A stretch of 64,000 nt of DNA from Margaritifera margaritifera (Eukaryota > Mollusca > Bivalvia > Unionida > Margaritiferidae): positions 9,928,001 to 9,992,000 of the forward strand of contig JAQPZY010001688.1 of the NCBI GenBank assembly GCA_029931535.1, in the 5' to 3' direction. Under the pieces are notes generated by a model. That model saw only the letters and a list, made by a program, of their open reading frames with translations, had not been told where the DNA came from and did not search any database. A program made the position numbers and the translations under genes. Positions 22,309-35,510 of the stretch are shown one piece after another (the first letter of the stretch is position 1; the number at the start of each line of letters is the position of its first letter).

Positions 22309-22797
22309 TATGATATGCATGTATCTAGCTTATTGTATGCATCAGTACTTTATCTTTGTGTAATCTTCATTCAGTAAAATTTAATGTTGTGTTTCCTTGG
22401 ATTTGATTAAAAAATTTCCAAAGTGTCAGATATGTATGTTATATTATGTTCATAGACCTCTATCCAACACATTGATAAACCTTTGATACCTTTGGAAGAA
22501 AATCTAATTCCCTATAAAGAAAGAAACAAACGAACATGACAATAAAAAAAAAAAACAAGCAGAGCAGCATTTATCCTTGTATCTATAATCTGACTTCCTG
22601 TCTTTTAAATTTAAAATTTAAAAAAATCTAATGAAATTAAAATATTTCAAGTTGAATTTAATAATATCGCATATATGTTATAATGCTAGTAATAAAAAAT
22701 ACAACTAATGTCTTAAACAGTTTTAACTATTATTTTCAAGTTTCATTAATATATGCATGCTAACTTGTTGAAGTTTGTACACATCTTATTCTGCAAA

Positions 22798-23128
22798 GTA
22801 TGGCATAGTGTATATGTTAGTGCAATGTATAGCATATTGTATATGTTGACGCAATGTGTATATTGTATATTTTAATACAATGTGTAGCATACTGTATGTG
22901 TTAATGGCGTGTGTAGCATATTGTATATGTTAATATAGTGTATATCATATTGTATATATTAATGCATTGTGTGGCATATTGTATGTGTTAATGCAGTGTG
23001 TGGCATATTGTATATGTTACTGCTATGTATAGCATATTGTATGTGTTAATGCAGTGTGTAGCATATTGTATGTGACAATGCAGTATGTGGCATATTGTAT
23101 GTTTATGCAATATGTATGTATTAATATA
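22798..23128. repeat. 29-bp minisatellite, about 11 copies
   Basis: The repeated unit reads approximately TAGCATATTGTATATGTTAA followed by TGCAGTGTG. Copies differ at several positions, and the last ones are shortened. The His/Cys-rich minus-strand frames across it are artefacts. Confidence 0.85.
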
Positions 23129-23159
23129 GTTATAAGAAAGCATGTTCCAATATAAAGTT

Positions 23160-23765
23160 GGTGTGAGCAATGAGGTTTTGCTTTTTTCCTCTGACCCACT
23201 TTTGGGAAATTTCTTGAAAAATTTTTCAACAACTTTTATTTGTCGTCTTTTCTCCTCTCACACCATTTGGAGAATTTTATTTAAACTTTGTAGGCAACAT
23301 GTCTGATTGGTGTAGATGCGCAATGGGATTTTACTTTTTCTTCTGGCCCACCTTTTGAGAAGTTTCTTGAAAAAAGAAAGTTGAAAAAAATGGGAATTTT
23401 GAGAATTCAATTTGTCATTGCTTCTCCTAAATTACTTGAAGGATTTTATTGAAACGGTGTAGGCTTGATACGTGATTAGTGTTTTGCGCAAAAGTTTTCT
23501 TTTCCCTCTGTCTCACCTTTAGAGAAATTTGCTGAAAGATTTTAGTAATTGAGTTCATGATTGCTTTTCCTTTGAGAAAGCTAGATATGTGGTTGGGGTA
23601 AATGTGCAATAAGGTTTGACTTTCTTCCTCTGGCCTAACATTGGGGGAAATTTCTGGAAAACATTTCGATAAAAGGGGAATTTCGAGAATTAAGCTTGTC
23701 ATTGCCTCTCCTTCTAAATTTCTCTTGGGTTTTTATTGAAACTTTGTGGGCTAGATGAGTGGAAA
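23160..23765. repeat. Degenerate tandem repeat, four copies of 120-165 bp
   Basis: Landmark CCTCTG(A/G)CCCAC..TTTGG(G)AAATTTCTTGAAAA recurs near 23190, 23345, 23510 and 23635. Between copies the sequence shares TCATTGCTTCTCC and TTTTATTGAAACTTTGTAGGC. On the minus strand the copies give similar short peptides (for example FPEISPNVRPEEESQTLL and FQQISLKVRQREKK), but frames are not continuous. Confidence 0.75.
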
Positions 23766-26700
23766 TTTTTTCTTGACATTAAAGACTTCATGTACCAACA
23801 GAGCAGACTTAATTTTACATAAAGTTTTGCTTAATATTTAAGAAGCTAGTATGTATTCCACGAAATATTTATATGAAAAACATAGCAGAGTTGATTCAAA
23901 ATTTTACTTGTATGTAATTTAAACTCGTGTATAGTAGAGTCGATTCTGCAGTTTTACTTTACATGAAAGGAAAATAAAAACTGTCTCACTGGAAATTAAT
24001 ATATAGTAGGGTAGAGTTGATTGTGCAATTTCTTATACTTAATATTAAGAAAATAGATCTGTTTCACGAAATTCATACACAAATATATTAAGAAAATATA
24101 ATGCCTCTTAAGGGTGAATTTATGTATTAGTTTTGAAAAGACACTATGCACATTTATTAGTATCTGTTATGGCAGTCATGGCTAAAAGGGGCATACAAGA
24201 AGATGTTTGTAATCTCTCTGTGAACATTTTTACGGCGGCCCTAAGTTTTGTTCTGGTGATAAAGATCAATATATATTTGACTATCAAAGGCCCACCTGTT
24301 ATCAGATGCAAAAAAAGAAAGAAACAAAATAAACAAAAAAATGGTAAGCTTATTTAGCCCATTGGTAATACACTAGGTTTGTACATTTCTAATCTAGGGT
24401 TTGTCAACAGCGTCAGGTGCAAGAAGAGCGAAATGGTCATTCATCCAAGGTTTATTGTTTACTGAATGTTCTCCATTTTCCTGCAATTCAGAAAACACTT
24501 CGCCGTCAAGAATGCATCGTGTAACTTGTATATGTGGTGTAACTTGTATATGTCATGTAACTTGTATATACATCGTGTAATTTATTTATTTGCAAAAATA
24601 AAGTTTAAAAGAATGGGAATCATCCAGTCTTCGAACAAAATTGCCTAGTTACCTGAAGTTTAATAATACAAATTTTTTTTCTTTTATTTTTTCACCAGTT
24701 AAAAATATATACTTTTAAGCAAGAATTAATTGTAGACTACTTCATTTGCATGTTTTCATTAGCATGTACTTACATGAATACGTGTCTATACCTTTTCTCT
24801 GTTTGGATTTACTGTTATCAAAGGTTATGTCTCCCTTAGGTGTGACAAGTTTTAGAGTTTAACTCGATTTCTGTGCTTTTCAATCCAGTTCTCTCATTTT
24901 CATACATCCTTTTTGGCAATTCTTACAAGTTTAACTGGGTATCAAATCTAGTCTCAAACTCTCTTTCAAGCTCACAATGCACGATGTATGATTTGTTCTT
25001 TTTAAATTTGTGTATCTTGTAGGATCACCTGAAACATATGCCAGTAAGCATCTCATCGTGTTTGTAAATTCCTGTTTTCAACTTTGCAGGGCATGTGTGA
25101 TGGTTTTGGTTAACATTTTAGTTCACATATTGGTATGTGTCTGGATACAAAATGAAACCCCAACATGAAATTTCCTCATATTTTTCTCATTCTTTGGTTA
25201 GCAACAATATATTTATTTCGCTGAACATTAAGCACGTAAAAATAAGCAAAATGCAATAAAAACATATGTAAATTCTTCCAGAAAATGTCTTGTTATATCT
25301 GAGAGAAAATCTGTTGAATTTTCCTCAACTTATTTTTCAAGAATCAATCGATTCTAAGATGATCAGTATTTATACGAAATAATTATTTATCATCCTTTCA
25401 GCTAATTCTGCCCCCGACAAAAGTCCAAATATGTTCAGAACTATCAAAATAAGATAATTTAAAATCTCAAATTGAGGAGCAATTTTGAGAAATTGAGTGA
25501 TCATGAGGCTTGATACATAAGGACATAATTTGTTTTCATGAAATCATCCAATGCACGAACACAATAGACATTGATAAGCCTCCTCATTATTAGACGGCAA
25601 TTCATTGTGGGGCGTGCATTATACCCGAGTATATTAGTGATGTTATCGTGAGTCTAAAGTTGTATCGTGGTATTGCCAGTTTTTGTGATATTGTCTCGAT
25701 AATATAACAATATTTATACTATGAAGACACATGCCTGACCACGAGCCAATGTCAAGATTACAGCTTGCGGGAAATTCCATTGTTGTCTTCCACTGACTGT
25801 CGACTGCTGCTTTTTTATACCTGACAAGCGTGGGTCTATTGAAATGTACAAACGCTGACGACTCAGCTATGGCAAACATGCCGTCTGTATTAGAATTGGG
25901 TGTTGGAGTCAATTAGAAACAAATTTATATGATTTACATGGTGTCGGGGGGGGGGGGGAGGGGGAGTAAGGGGAGAGGGGTATCTAAAACTCACAAAATA
26001 TCGCCTATCTATATTTTTTCGATATTGTCGTTATGCTAAATCCACACCTGCAATATATTACGATTGGGATATATAATGACAACACCGACAAATCTGTGTT
26101 GAATGAAATGTTCGAATGTTGCGGACACAGCTTATTATGGTAAACATGCTATTAGTGCCTCTGCATTACAGTGAAACAGATTTACTTAGGCGGTGGGGGG
26201 AATTTCAGATATACACGGTATGGATGATCTATATTTTTGCAGATATCGTCGTTACAGCAAATCCAATATGAATACAATTAGATGACTATGTTATAAATAT
26301 ATGTATGTGGCATTCATCTATTTATGCAAACAAGTAAATAGTTACTGACCATTTAATGGGGTGGGGAGTGGAAGTCTGGGATTTTTTTTAGAAAAATGTC
26401 CGTCCCCCCAAGTAGCTTGAACAATTATTCTTGCTTCTTGCGCTAATTTGTTGTTGACAAAACTAATTAGATCCATTGTATTAATTGAAGAAAAAAAAGA
26501 AGAATTATCTTGAGGTAAAAAGAAAACAATATCCTACTTTGAACGAGAATTCCAACCCCTAGACCCCTACCCACTCCGAATTAAATGGTCGGTCGCTTCG
26601 ACACAATGCTGTACATGTTAAAAGTCACATCTCTTCGAAAATATTCAGATATTTTCATTACAAGACATTTAGAACATCATACACAATGAACCGCCCAAGG

Positions 26701-27010
26701 TGAAGTTTAATTTGTTTCTATTGTCACTTTACATTTTTTGGGTCAAATTGTTCTTCTTTCGTTGTTGCCTTAACACGAGATGAATGGTCAAGAAAAATGC
26801 AGTGTAATAAATGTAGAACATTTCCATTTCCTGTTAGTACTGTATAATAAAACAGATATACTTTTTGTTTTTTAAATAATACGAAAAAAATTATTTTCTA
26901 TATCAGTAGTGATTTTATTGATTTTTAAAGAGCTCTGGGTCTGAAATTATATAAATTTCTCTTGACTGATCAGTAGTCGCCAACTAAAACAATGAACCAA
27001 AAACCCATAC
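23766..27010. other. Gene-poor AT-rich stretch
   Basis: A small run of TGTAACTTGTATATG copies lies at about 24515-24580. A G-run with GGGG-rich sequence lies at about 25945-25980. An 89-codon minus-strand frame at 25643-25912 has no recognisable motif. Nothing else was found. Confidence 0.45.
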
Positions 27011-27011
27011 C

Positions 27012-27112
27012 CTGTGGTGTGTCCTTGGGTAAGGCACTTTACTCCAAATACATCGGCCCTAAATAACCTGATTCTATTGCATTGCAATAAAATACCAAAC
27101 CAAACCAAACCA
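27012..27112 (+). repeat. Possible SINE-like fragment
   Basis: GTGTCCTTGGGTAAGGCACTTTACTCC resembles the central domain shared by V-type SINEs, and a short CAAAC-type tail follows (CCAAACCAAACCAAACC). No polymerase III boxes and no target duplication were identified. Confidence 0.4.
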
Positions 27113-27974
27113 AAGACCTTATTTCTCTTTTCCTTTTTTAGTGTTTTATCCGTAAGTAGATCTCAGTTGCAGAAGTTACAAATAAATCATAAACATATTA
27201 GTTCATGCTTTATGGGTAGGAGTAAGGGTAGCTGAGAATATTCCCCAAATGTTACTAACAAAATTTGGGGAAAATTTGAAATGTGTCTTGATGGGATGAA
27301 CATAAATGTATATCATCTGAATAATACGTTTGCCTCTATTGATCAGAGTCTGCTTTTCTTTCCCACACAGTAATGTCTACTTTCTGAAGTAATGAGAGGT
27401 TTTTTTCTATGTGCAAAGAGTCAGTTGTTAACACGAACAAATAGCAGAAAGGAAGATATAGAAACTTTCTTGAAAAACGACCAAGAAGATCAAAGTCTCA
27501 TTGTCATAACATTTTTACCAGATTCAAGAATTTGAAAAAGAACATTCAACAGAATACTTTTATAACTTAGATGATTTTTTTCTACGCATATCCATTTAAT
27601 TTAATTACTGTATTTAATGTAACGTCTTTCAATGTTAAATACCCACGTACTTTTTGTTTGGGTTTTAGTAGACATACTTACTTGAACAGACATGATAATG
27701 TATACTAATAACTAATAAGTACGTGTACCCAGCAGTTTACTGAGGTTTTTTTTCTGAAATATTACAGCTTCTAATAAAAAATATGTTATAATCACATTTC
27801 CATTTAAAAATAAGTAAATGTTGTTTCTAGATGGATTTTATATTTACATACTTATGTGTATATTTGTACAAGAAATAAGGAAGCAAACCAATTCATTAGG
27901 TAGAATAAATAGTTTTTTTTAATGAGATACAAAATTTAAAGTTAATTTGAATAAAAATCCAGATTGACAGTGTC

Positions 27975-28045
27975 ACATCTCCGCTACCGTATTATAAATA
28001 ATACTGCAGATCCACTACGGTATTATAAATAATACTGCAGAAGGT
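27975..28045. repeat. Tandem duplication, about 34 bp
   Basis: CGTATTATAAATAATACTGCAGA occurs twice in succession (C/G differences). The unit is itself nearly palindromic (TATTATAAATAATA). Confidence 0.85.
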
Positions 28046-28269
28046 GTGCATTAAAATTTAATGACTCACGAGCCCCCAGTCAGCAATTCCGACTCTCTAA
28101 ATACATATAACAACTCAAGGTAGAATAGATAACAATTTTATCAAATATACGAATCAATGCAAGAATTTCATATACATAAATCTTCAGTTCAATATATCAT
28201 AATACAATAATGGGCCGGGTTGACCATATGCCCTTTACTCTTTAATTCTTGATATGGAAATTACTGTCC

Positions 28270-28980
28270 TATTGTGAGAGAGTCTTTGTTCAGTGAATTG
28301 TCCCAAGTACTCATCTGTTCGAATATATCTTTCCTCCTCCTTCCTTCCTCTTCCTCGTTCTGTACACCGTGCCTCTTGTGTACACCCTGGAAGTCTACTC
28401 GGCTTCCTTCGGCCTTTCTCTCGGTGTCGTCACTGCGTACACCCTGGGAATCTCTCAGCGCCGACTCTTACGGGCACCCTGGGAGCTTCCTTTTAGAAGC
28501 TTGTTTACCCAATTCAATTCCCTTCTATTTACGAGTTTAGTCTCAGAGTGTCGTTTAACTAAAATTCCCTCCTCAACATAAGCTTTCTGCTTTACTTAGA
28601 CAATACGTCTCTCTCCCTCGAGAACTAGCCGCTCACTGATGGGTCTGTGCGCGTTTACGAATAAGAATGAAGCATTTTCCTGCCTAAAGGGTTAGCCCCT
28701 CCCACCGGTAGGTTTAGCTTCTCTCATCCCTAATTAGTCGACACGCCTATCGTTTGATTTTCTTTCCGCCTGGGTCCAGGTTTCTTCACACCTTCTTGGC
28801 GCGCCACGGGGTATCCGGCGCGAATATGCCACTCGTTATAACCCCGCTGCACAAGGATTGAATACCTTTGAAGCCAATTCAGAGATCCGAAATTATGTAA
28901 CTCCTAGTAAGACGTCCGGCCCACATGCTATGATTTCCGCAAAATTCTGCCCTTCAGTTCGTTACAGACAGATTGTAATG
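28270..28980. other. GC-richer patch of unknown origin
   Basis: This stretch is clearly richer in G+C and in pyrimidines on the plus strand than its flanks. It has ACACCCTGG or GCACCCTGG three times (about 28383, 28440 and 28474) and a GGCGCGCC. Overlapping open frames in all three plus frames reflect composition, not an identified protein. It could be an LTR or leader of an unrecognised element, but no matching ends or target duplication were found. Confidence 0.5.
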
Positions 28981-29704
28981 TTTAACATTCGTAATTTAAA
29001 TCCCTCAAATCCCACCACCACAACCACCACCACCACAAAAAGTCAAACATATAACATGAAACGTATCAAAAGTATTTTTTAAAATCCCCAAGGTCTAACG
29101 ATACAGAAAATTGGAGGATATAAGGTCACAGAAAATAATGTTGAAATGGAGTTCCATCCTCTTTTGTGAGAAGTTAAGTCACTTAACAGCATTTTGCTAC
29201 ACTTGTAATAAGGGAAGGAACCAATGTGGAAAAACATTTCATACTTCTGTCCCTTAAACTAGAGCATAACTCTCACTTTAGTGAGAAATGTATAGATCCA
29301 GACCTATTGTTACGTAATGCATTACCAGGTCAAGGTCAATACAGTTCGATTTAAATTTTGATTTGGATGCATAATGTAGACCCAGATTTGACAGCGTATT
29401 ATTCTACGGTAGATATGTGTCGAACCTATTAATAATAGGGTGTGACTTTTATACTGACAAATAAGGTAGAGGAAATTCAGTGAACACGATGCATAAAACG
29501 CCCACATGGACGTTATTAACACAGTTAATTAGAAAAAATAAAATTTATAAAAATAATTAAAAAATTTGTCTCTTTTGGTTCTCACTTTTACTACTCACAA
29601 AGCCCAAGAATGAAAGAAGAAAAGAGTAGTATGTTTTGTTCTGTACTCTGTGTTATATTGACACATCTGTAGTCAATTTTATTATTATAGAGTCTAATAC
29701 ATTG
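28981..29704. other. No gene recognised
   Basis: AT-rich. A short ACC trinucleotide run lies at about 29013-29035. Confidence 0.45.

Positions 29705-29761
<57 letters not shown>
29705..29761. repeat. (TA)n microsatellite
   Basis: Alternating TA of about 57 bp. Confidence 0.95.
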
Positions 29762-29763
<2 letters not shown>

Positions 29764-30037
29764 GCACATTTAGTTTTTAATAATGTCTTTACATTAGTGT
29801 GAAACTTGCACATTTACGTCATTCTAGAAACAATACACAGTTTTCATAATATGTTGTTGTGTAATTTATAATACTGAACATAACAACGCTGATAGTCACA
29901 TGAACTGAAAATTATGCAAGTAACTTCAGATGTGAAAGCTAAATGGATTAAACTATACATGCTTTTCACATTTTTAAAAACGTGTAGTTAATATAACGGA
30001 TAAAATAAATTATTACATACGTCGAGTCTAAAATGTC

Positions 30038-30038
30038 T

Positions 30039-30103
<65 letters not shown>
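30038..30103. repeat. (CAA)n(TAA)n microsatellite
   Basis: About ten CAA then about eleven TAA triplets. The flanks 29762-30037 and 30104-31480 show no recognisable gene. Confidence 0.95.
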
Positions 30104-31481
30104 CAATTGTATTCCTGCTACATATGAAAGCAATTATATAGTTTTTGTTATATAAGTTAATTTCAGTATATAGTATGAAGATCTTGGCTGGAAATGTAAA
30201 AAATGTGATGAGTAGTACTGGAAACTATGAAAGTGTCTATAAAGCAGAAAACACTAAATATGATTGCCTACACATTCCTATGTGGTACCATAGGAATGGT
30301 GTAAGCCTCTTAAACATATTCCATTTGATCTCAATATGTTGAATACTAATTTAATTAAATCAGCGTAATTTATTTATTTATTAATTTATTTATAGGACGT
30401 TGTCATTAGTGCTGATTTGAAACAATATCTGTGAAACATGTAGATTAATTTCTATCACTTGGTTTTGGTTTTACTTTTGTCTTGGCAGGTGTCGCAAATT
30501 TGATTTCAACTGAGCACAACTGAAAGATTTTAAATTATCAAACAGTTATAATCCTCCGCCAAACAAAAGTGTGAGGCAGTTGTTAGTGAAAACATTGACA
30601 TCGCCAAGACATACGAATGCAATGGACATTACACATTTGCCTTACATGAGGTCTTGATATGACTTTACTTTCACCGTTTCTATTAAAGTTTGCTCCAGAA
30701 AGAAGTTATTGAATACTTGCCGATTTGATGTTTCCTGAATAGGTTTGATCATTTAAACTCTGTGTAGTAATTAACCTCTCAGACAAGCATGACTACTGAT
30801 GATCAACCATTACATAACATAAACTCCAGTGGCTCTATGACCAGTCTAATTGCCCAGCTAGATGTGAATGTTTAACTAATAGCATTTTTCTCCAATCGCT
30901 AGGTTGGTCAAGTGGTCTGTCAGTAGTCAGTGGGTCACTTATACAATGAGTAATATATAGCATGTACAGTTTCAAATCTCAATAACTTAGATATTTCTTG
31001 TCCAATTTCTAAAATTTTTTACCAACTTGCTTAAAAGTACTCTGTCAATAATCGTGATTTTTTTAAAGGCCCTCCCCCCCCTCCACCATATTTAAGAAAC
31101 ATTATTCTAATTAGGGGGCTGTGCATTCTCAAAGCCGAGAGGTTAGTTGGTTTCCACATAGAAAGTTGAATTCTGCTTTATATAAGTCAGTTAACTGTAC
31201 CAAAGTACATTTTAATAAATAGACACAAATACCCAACAAATTTACAAATTTAAATCCTCCATGGATCCATAGATACATTTAAAAAAATAGCCCAGAAAAA
31301 CTGATGTCATCATTGTATGTTCCACTAGTAAACATGATGGGAATCCAGATCGATATGTATCACAAGCATTTACAACCTGTACAGTAATAGATGACGGCAG
31401 TCGGCCTAATTCTGTAGACATCTCTGGAAGGAAGCAAATTTCCCCAAAATCTTTCTTTTTTATCTCCATTGTTTATTACTG

Positions 31482-31501
31482 TTGTTGTTGTTGCTGCTGC
31501 T

Positions 31502-31580
<79 letters not shown>

Positions 31581-31687
31581 TATTATCACATGTTTGAAAA
31601 TGTTGAAATGAAAATAATAATAATAATAATAAAAATAATAATAATAATACTGTTATTATTATGCTAACGCACTGTTTAAAATGAAAA

Positions 31688-31734
<47 letters not shown>

Positions 31735-31770
31735 CTATTATTATTATTTCAACATTTTCAAACCTGTGAT
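31482..31770. repeat. AAT/ATT trinucleotide runs with 25-bp inverted repeat
   Basis: Runs of TGT, AAT and ATT alternate. An inverted repeat with one mismatch pairs 31585-31609 with 31746-31770 (core GTTTGAAAATGTTGAAAT). The spacer consists largely of complementary AAT and ATT runs, so the whole region can fold back. Confidence 0.88.
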
Positions 31771-32270
31771 GATGTTCAAAATGTGAGCAAGGAAATACAG
31801 TGACCATTATAAAAGAATTGAGATTCATGCAAGATTTAGAATAGTGGAGCACTTTCCCACTTTCCCCAAAACCTTTTCAGATATCGACTTCTCCCCCTTC
31901 CCGAGCCAATAGGCTTGCCTGTTGTCAAATCTCACTGATAATTCCTTCAGTAAAATAGTTTGATGATGATGAAAACTGGAGATATGTTGTATCAAAAATA
32001 AAGTACTGATGGAGGAATTTGATGTGTGTATCTTTTTCCCATTTAAACGCTACTTAAATGACAGATAAACAACTTTTAAAAAAGAATTAGGTTTTACTGA
32101 AGAGAAATATAACAATTACCAAATGTCCCCTGACATAGAAGAATACAAACAATAATTGAAAATCATTATAGCAAATGGAACGTACAGCGAGATGACTGAT
32201 TAAACCTAAATGAAAAGCAGTTGGCAAACATGGATAAAAAGCAAAATCAAGAAAAAATATGAAATGATTG
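31771..32270. other. No gene recognised
   Basis: AT-rich spacer before the decayed block. Confidence 0.4.
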
Positions 32271-33759
32271 CTAATGCAAGATCAGCAAAAATATAAAAAT
32301 TATTGAAACAACAAACATATATAATACAATCTATCATGCAACGATGCGTTTAGCACATAATGTTGATAACAGTTTTTTATTATAAAGAAAATGTTAAAGA
32401 TTACAATAGGTTCAATAAATAATTTTGAAAGTGATCAAACGATAAAATTGATTATTCCAGTTTTTCTATCAGAGTTTGCAACTTATTACCTTATGTTACC
32501 AGATACAATTTTAAGATAATTCAGTTAAAAATCAAATACATAAGTGGTAGATACAACGCTTGAAAAAGATAATGGCACAAATTTTAATTTACAAAAGATC
32601 GATTAAATTGAAAATGATTGATATAAAGAGATACGACGTTGCAAAACTTTAGACAAAAATGCAAAACAGCATACAAAGTTTTGAACTGGGTAGAAGTTAA
32701 AATGTCTGCAGTATCAGGTTGAACGGGTATAGCAGCTGCTAGTTACAAATAGGGGGATTATCAACAGGAATGATTATCTATCCGTCTTTTGTTGGATATG
32801 GTGCCTGGGTCTGTTGCAAAAGCTTTTAAGGAGAAGCCGATTAACAACAACGTTATAAAATACGATGAATAGTGATTTATTGACATGGGTAACAATGCAA
32901 TAGGTTACAAAGAAGAATTTATTTTAATCGTTAAGGACTATAACATATACTAGGACGTAAATTCCAATCAGGTAGAAAGTGTTTAACACAACCAGACAAG
33001 TCGATGGAAGAGTAAACACTGAAGAGATGGAAAATACTACAGTGGTATTACTGAAACAAACGGAAGTAACTAATTTGCTCTATATAAATAGAAAGCTATA
33101 TTACGATAGTAGGACAGCCTAAGAAAGAAATATATTTTACCACCCCAATTTATTCTTTCATTACAGAGAATATATTTTCTTGTTGGCCGTTACAATATCT
33201 CTAATGATTTAAAACAAAGAAAACATAGTTTTTTTTTACATCAACGACACTAATGAAATAAGGACTGTTTTAATACCTGATGGTTTCTATAACCTTGAAA
33301 TGTACATGAATAAAGTTAAAATTGTAATACAGTAAGTAACGACAGTGAGGAAAGTAATGAAATTGAACTTTATAATACAATTCAAAAGTTATAAGACTTA
33401 TACTGTGTGCCAACAGCAGATATAAATTGCTAGTATTTAATGGTCAGCGATCTATACAAATATCTACTGAATCGGATAAAGTTTGTGGAGTTTTCAAACC
33501 TACAACGTTTTACATTTTTCTAGATCAACTCAATCACATAAGAAGAAATTCTAATGGTTGCTACTCATGTGTGCTAGTGTCTCTACTTATTAAAATTTTT
33601 TCACAATGATTTTTTAAAAAATGGTAATGGTCACTACAAGCAATTACAAAGGGGCCCAGTAAACAGATTAAATATGTTTTTTAAGGATGAAGATGGAAAA
33701 GTTTTTGATTTTCACAGAATGTCTGTTGCAAACGTTTTTAGCATTAGGTACATACCATA
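32271..33759 (+). pseudogene. Decayed coding block, virus-like structural genes suspected
   Basis: Short protein-like pieces follow each other on the plus strand in shifting frames. Examples are MIIYPSFVGYGAWV (about 32771), VAKAFKEKPINNN, MGNNAIGYKEEFI (about 32889), IPDGFYNLEMYMNKV (about 33274), LVFNGQRSIQISTESDKV (33430-33483), FYIFLDQLNH and, near 33650-33750, GPVNRLNMFFKDEDGKVF. The IPDGFYN, YIFLDQLN and GPVNRLN landmarks in this order recall a conserved protein seen with polymerase-bearing virus-like elements of invertebrates. That recollection is tentative. Every gene is broken by stops and frameshifts. Confidence 0.45.
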
Positions 33760-34382
33760 ATGTCAGAAACATCATTAAGAGGTCCGAGTGAATTAGACTT
33801 GAAACCACTGGAAGAACAATCAGAGGTAAAAACAATTATAGGTCAGACATTAAATAATGACTTAAACAAGAATAACAGCTGCATTACTGGTTTAAGTGAC
33901 ACAGTGAAATCAAACGATTCTGCTATTTGACAATTTGTAAGTACACGTTTTAGTGGTAAAATATATAAAATTTGGAGGATAATAATTCCAAAAAACATTA
34001 AAACGTGGAGAAATGAAAGAGAGAACGTGCATCTATTGAAAGATCTGTACAAATATAAGAGCTAAAAGAACAGATTTTAGATGCACAAGACTTATTTAAA
34101 CTGAGAGTTAATACCTTGTCTAATACAACAAAAGACTTATTTAAACTGAGAGTTAATACCCTGTCTAATACAACAAAAGACTTATTTAAACTGAGAGTTA
34201 ATACCCTGTCTAATACAACACAAGACTTATTTAAACTGAGAGTTAATACCCTGTCTAATACAACACAAGACTTATTTAAATTGAGAGTTAATACCCTGTC
34301 TAATACATTACAAGCATTGCAATCTGTAAGAGAGGAAGCAAGCAAACGACCAGGGAAAATAACAAACGTTCAACGATACTAG
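33760..34382 (+). pseudogene. Fibre-like coiled-coil protein with 15-residue repeats, broken
   Basis: An ATG at 33760 opens 56 codons rich in Ser, Asn, Lys and Leu with heptad-like spacing (LNNDLNKNNSCITGLSDTV), ending at a TGA at 33928. After a disordered stretch the frame reopens at about 34086 and runs to 34382. It consists of five 45-bp units, each encoding a copy of DLFKLRVNTLSNTTK or a close variant, then LQALQSVREEASKR. The layout of a short head and long coiled-coil repeats resembles viral fibre or tail proteins, but could fit any coiled-coil protein. The 45-bp units are nearly identical, so the expansion is recent relative to the decay around it. Confidence 0.5.
34082..34315 (+). repeat. 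45-bp tandem repeat, about five copies
   Basis: The unit contains GACTTATTTAAACTGAGAGT and TAATACCCTGTCTAATACA. Period 45 keeps the frame open on both strands. Confidence 0.95.
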
Positions 34383-35403
34383 CAACCAATCAAAGAAAGG
34401 ACATGGATGCATTAGAAAACAACACGAAACAAATAAAGGAACATCAATGATACTTTGCAATCACAATTTGAACATCTTAAAAATGACATAAAGAAATCAA
34501 AGAAAACGATAAAGTGATCAAAAAGTGAATGAATATTTTTGCCACAAAAGTACCGACTTAAATAACAAGGTAAAAAAGTATTTTCGGAATTTGAAAGGAA
34601 ATTGTATCCATAACCTCACGAATAAAGTCCTAGATGGATAGAAGCAGGTTGTAATTTACTAGAAACAAAAATTGTTTGAATCTTTAACAAAATTCCTGAT
34701 ATTGGACAATGTATTGCTTTTTTAAGGATCGGGTGAATCCATAATAAATCACATACGGATACTGATGTTATTTTCACTGCTATCAAATTCTAAAATCGCT
34801 GTACAATAAACAGAGTATTAAGCGATCAACATAATTTCACTTGGGAATATTCGTTTTGTTCAGGTATGGATTATTAATTACTTAATATTCTACGCGCTGT
34901 TAATTTTTACAGGTCTATGGAACCTTTTCGGAAAAATCAAACACGTAAACGTGTACACACCTTATTATTTATTACTACTGGATGATGTAATTTTATCAAA
35001 TCATCGAATTTTAATGCAAATTATTACACACTTACAGCATTATAACAGTCACATGTTATACGGTATATATTTTTCTTCACCAAAAAAAGACAATTCAGTT
35101 ACTAGAATTCTTGATCGGTCAGACCATTTTCTAAATTCTTTTTAATGTAGATTTGAAGCAACTCTGTAGATTACTACTTTCACCAGTAAACATAAATATT
35201 ACATAAACAGACAACAAATGGAATCCATGTGACTCGCTTTGAAAATAAGAATTTAAATAATTCAACGGTCTTATTATAGCTGAGATTTTGACTCGAATTT
35301 CGTATAACCCATTGCTCGTCATATGTACCAATAAAAAAGACACTAATAAAAGTATTTCCAGTACTTACCTCATTTAGAATATCATCAGAATCCTTAACAG
35401 CTC
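34383..35403. other. No gene recognised; possible continuation of decayed block to about 34620
   Basis: Between 34383 and 34620 Asn/Lys-rich fragments such as SQFEHLKNDIKKSKK suggest the coiled-coil gene once continued. Beyond that nothing is recognisable. Confidence 0.4.
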
Positions 35404-35510
35404 TTTTTGTGATTTAATTTATTATCCAATCTTCCTTTTTGTGATTTACTTTATTATTCAATCTTCCTTTTTGTGATTTACTTTATTATCCAATCTTCCT
35501 ATTTTGTGAT
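35404..35510. repeat. 32-bp tandem repeat, 3.3 copies
   Basis: TTTTTGTGATTTA starts at 35404, 35436 and 35468, with TTATTATCCAATCTTCC in each unit. Confidence 0.92.

Noticed and set aside
27617..28974. Possible solo LTR from TGTAACG to CGTTACA
   Set aside because: The flanks (TTTAA and GACAG) do not form a target duplication, and no internal LTR signals were seen.
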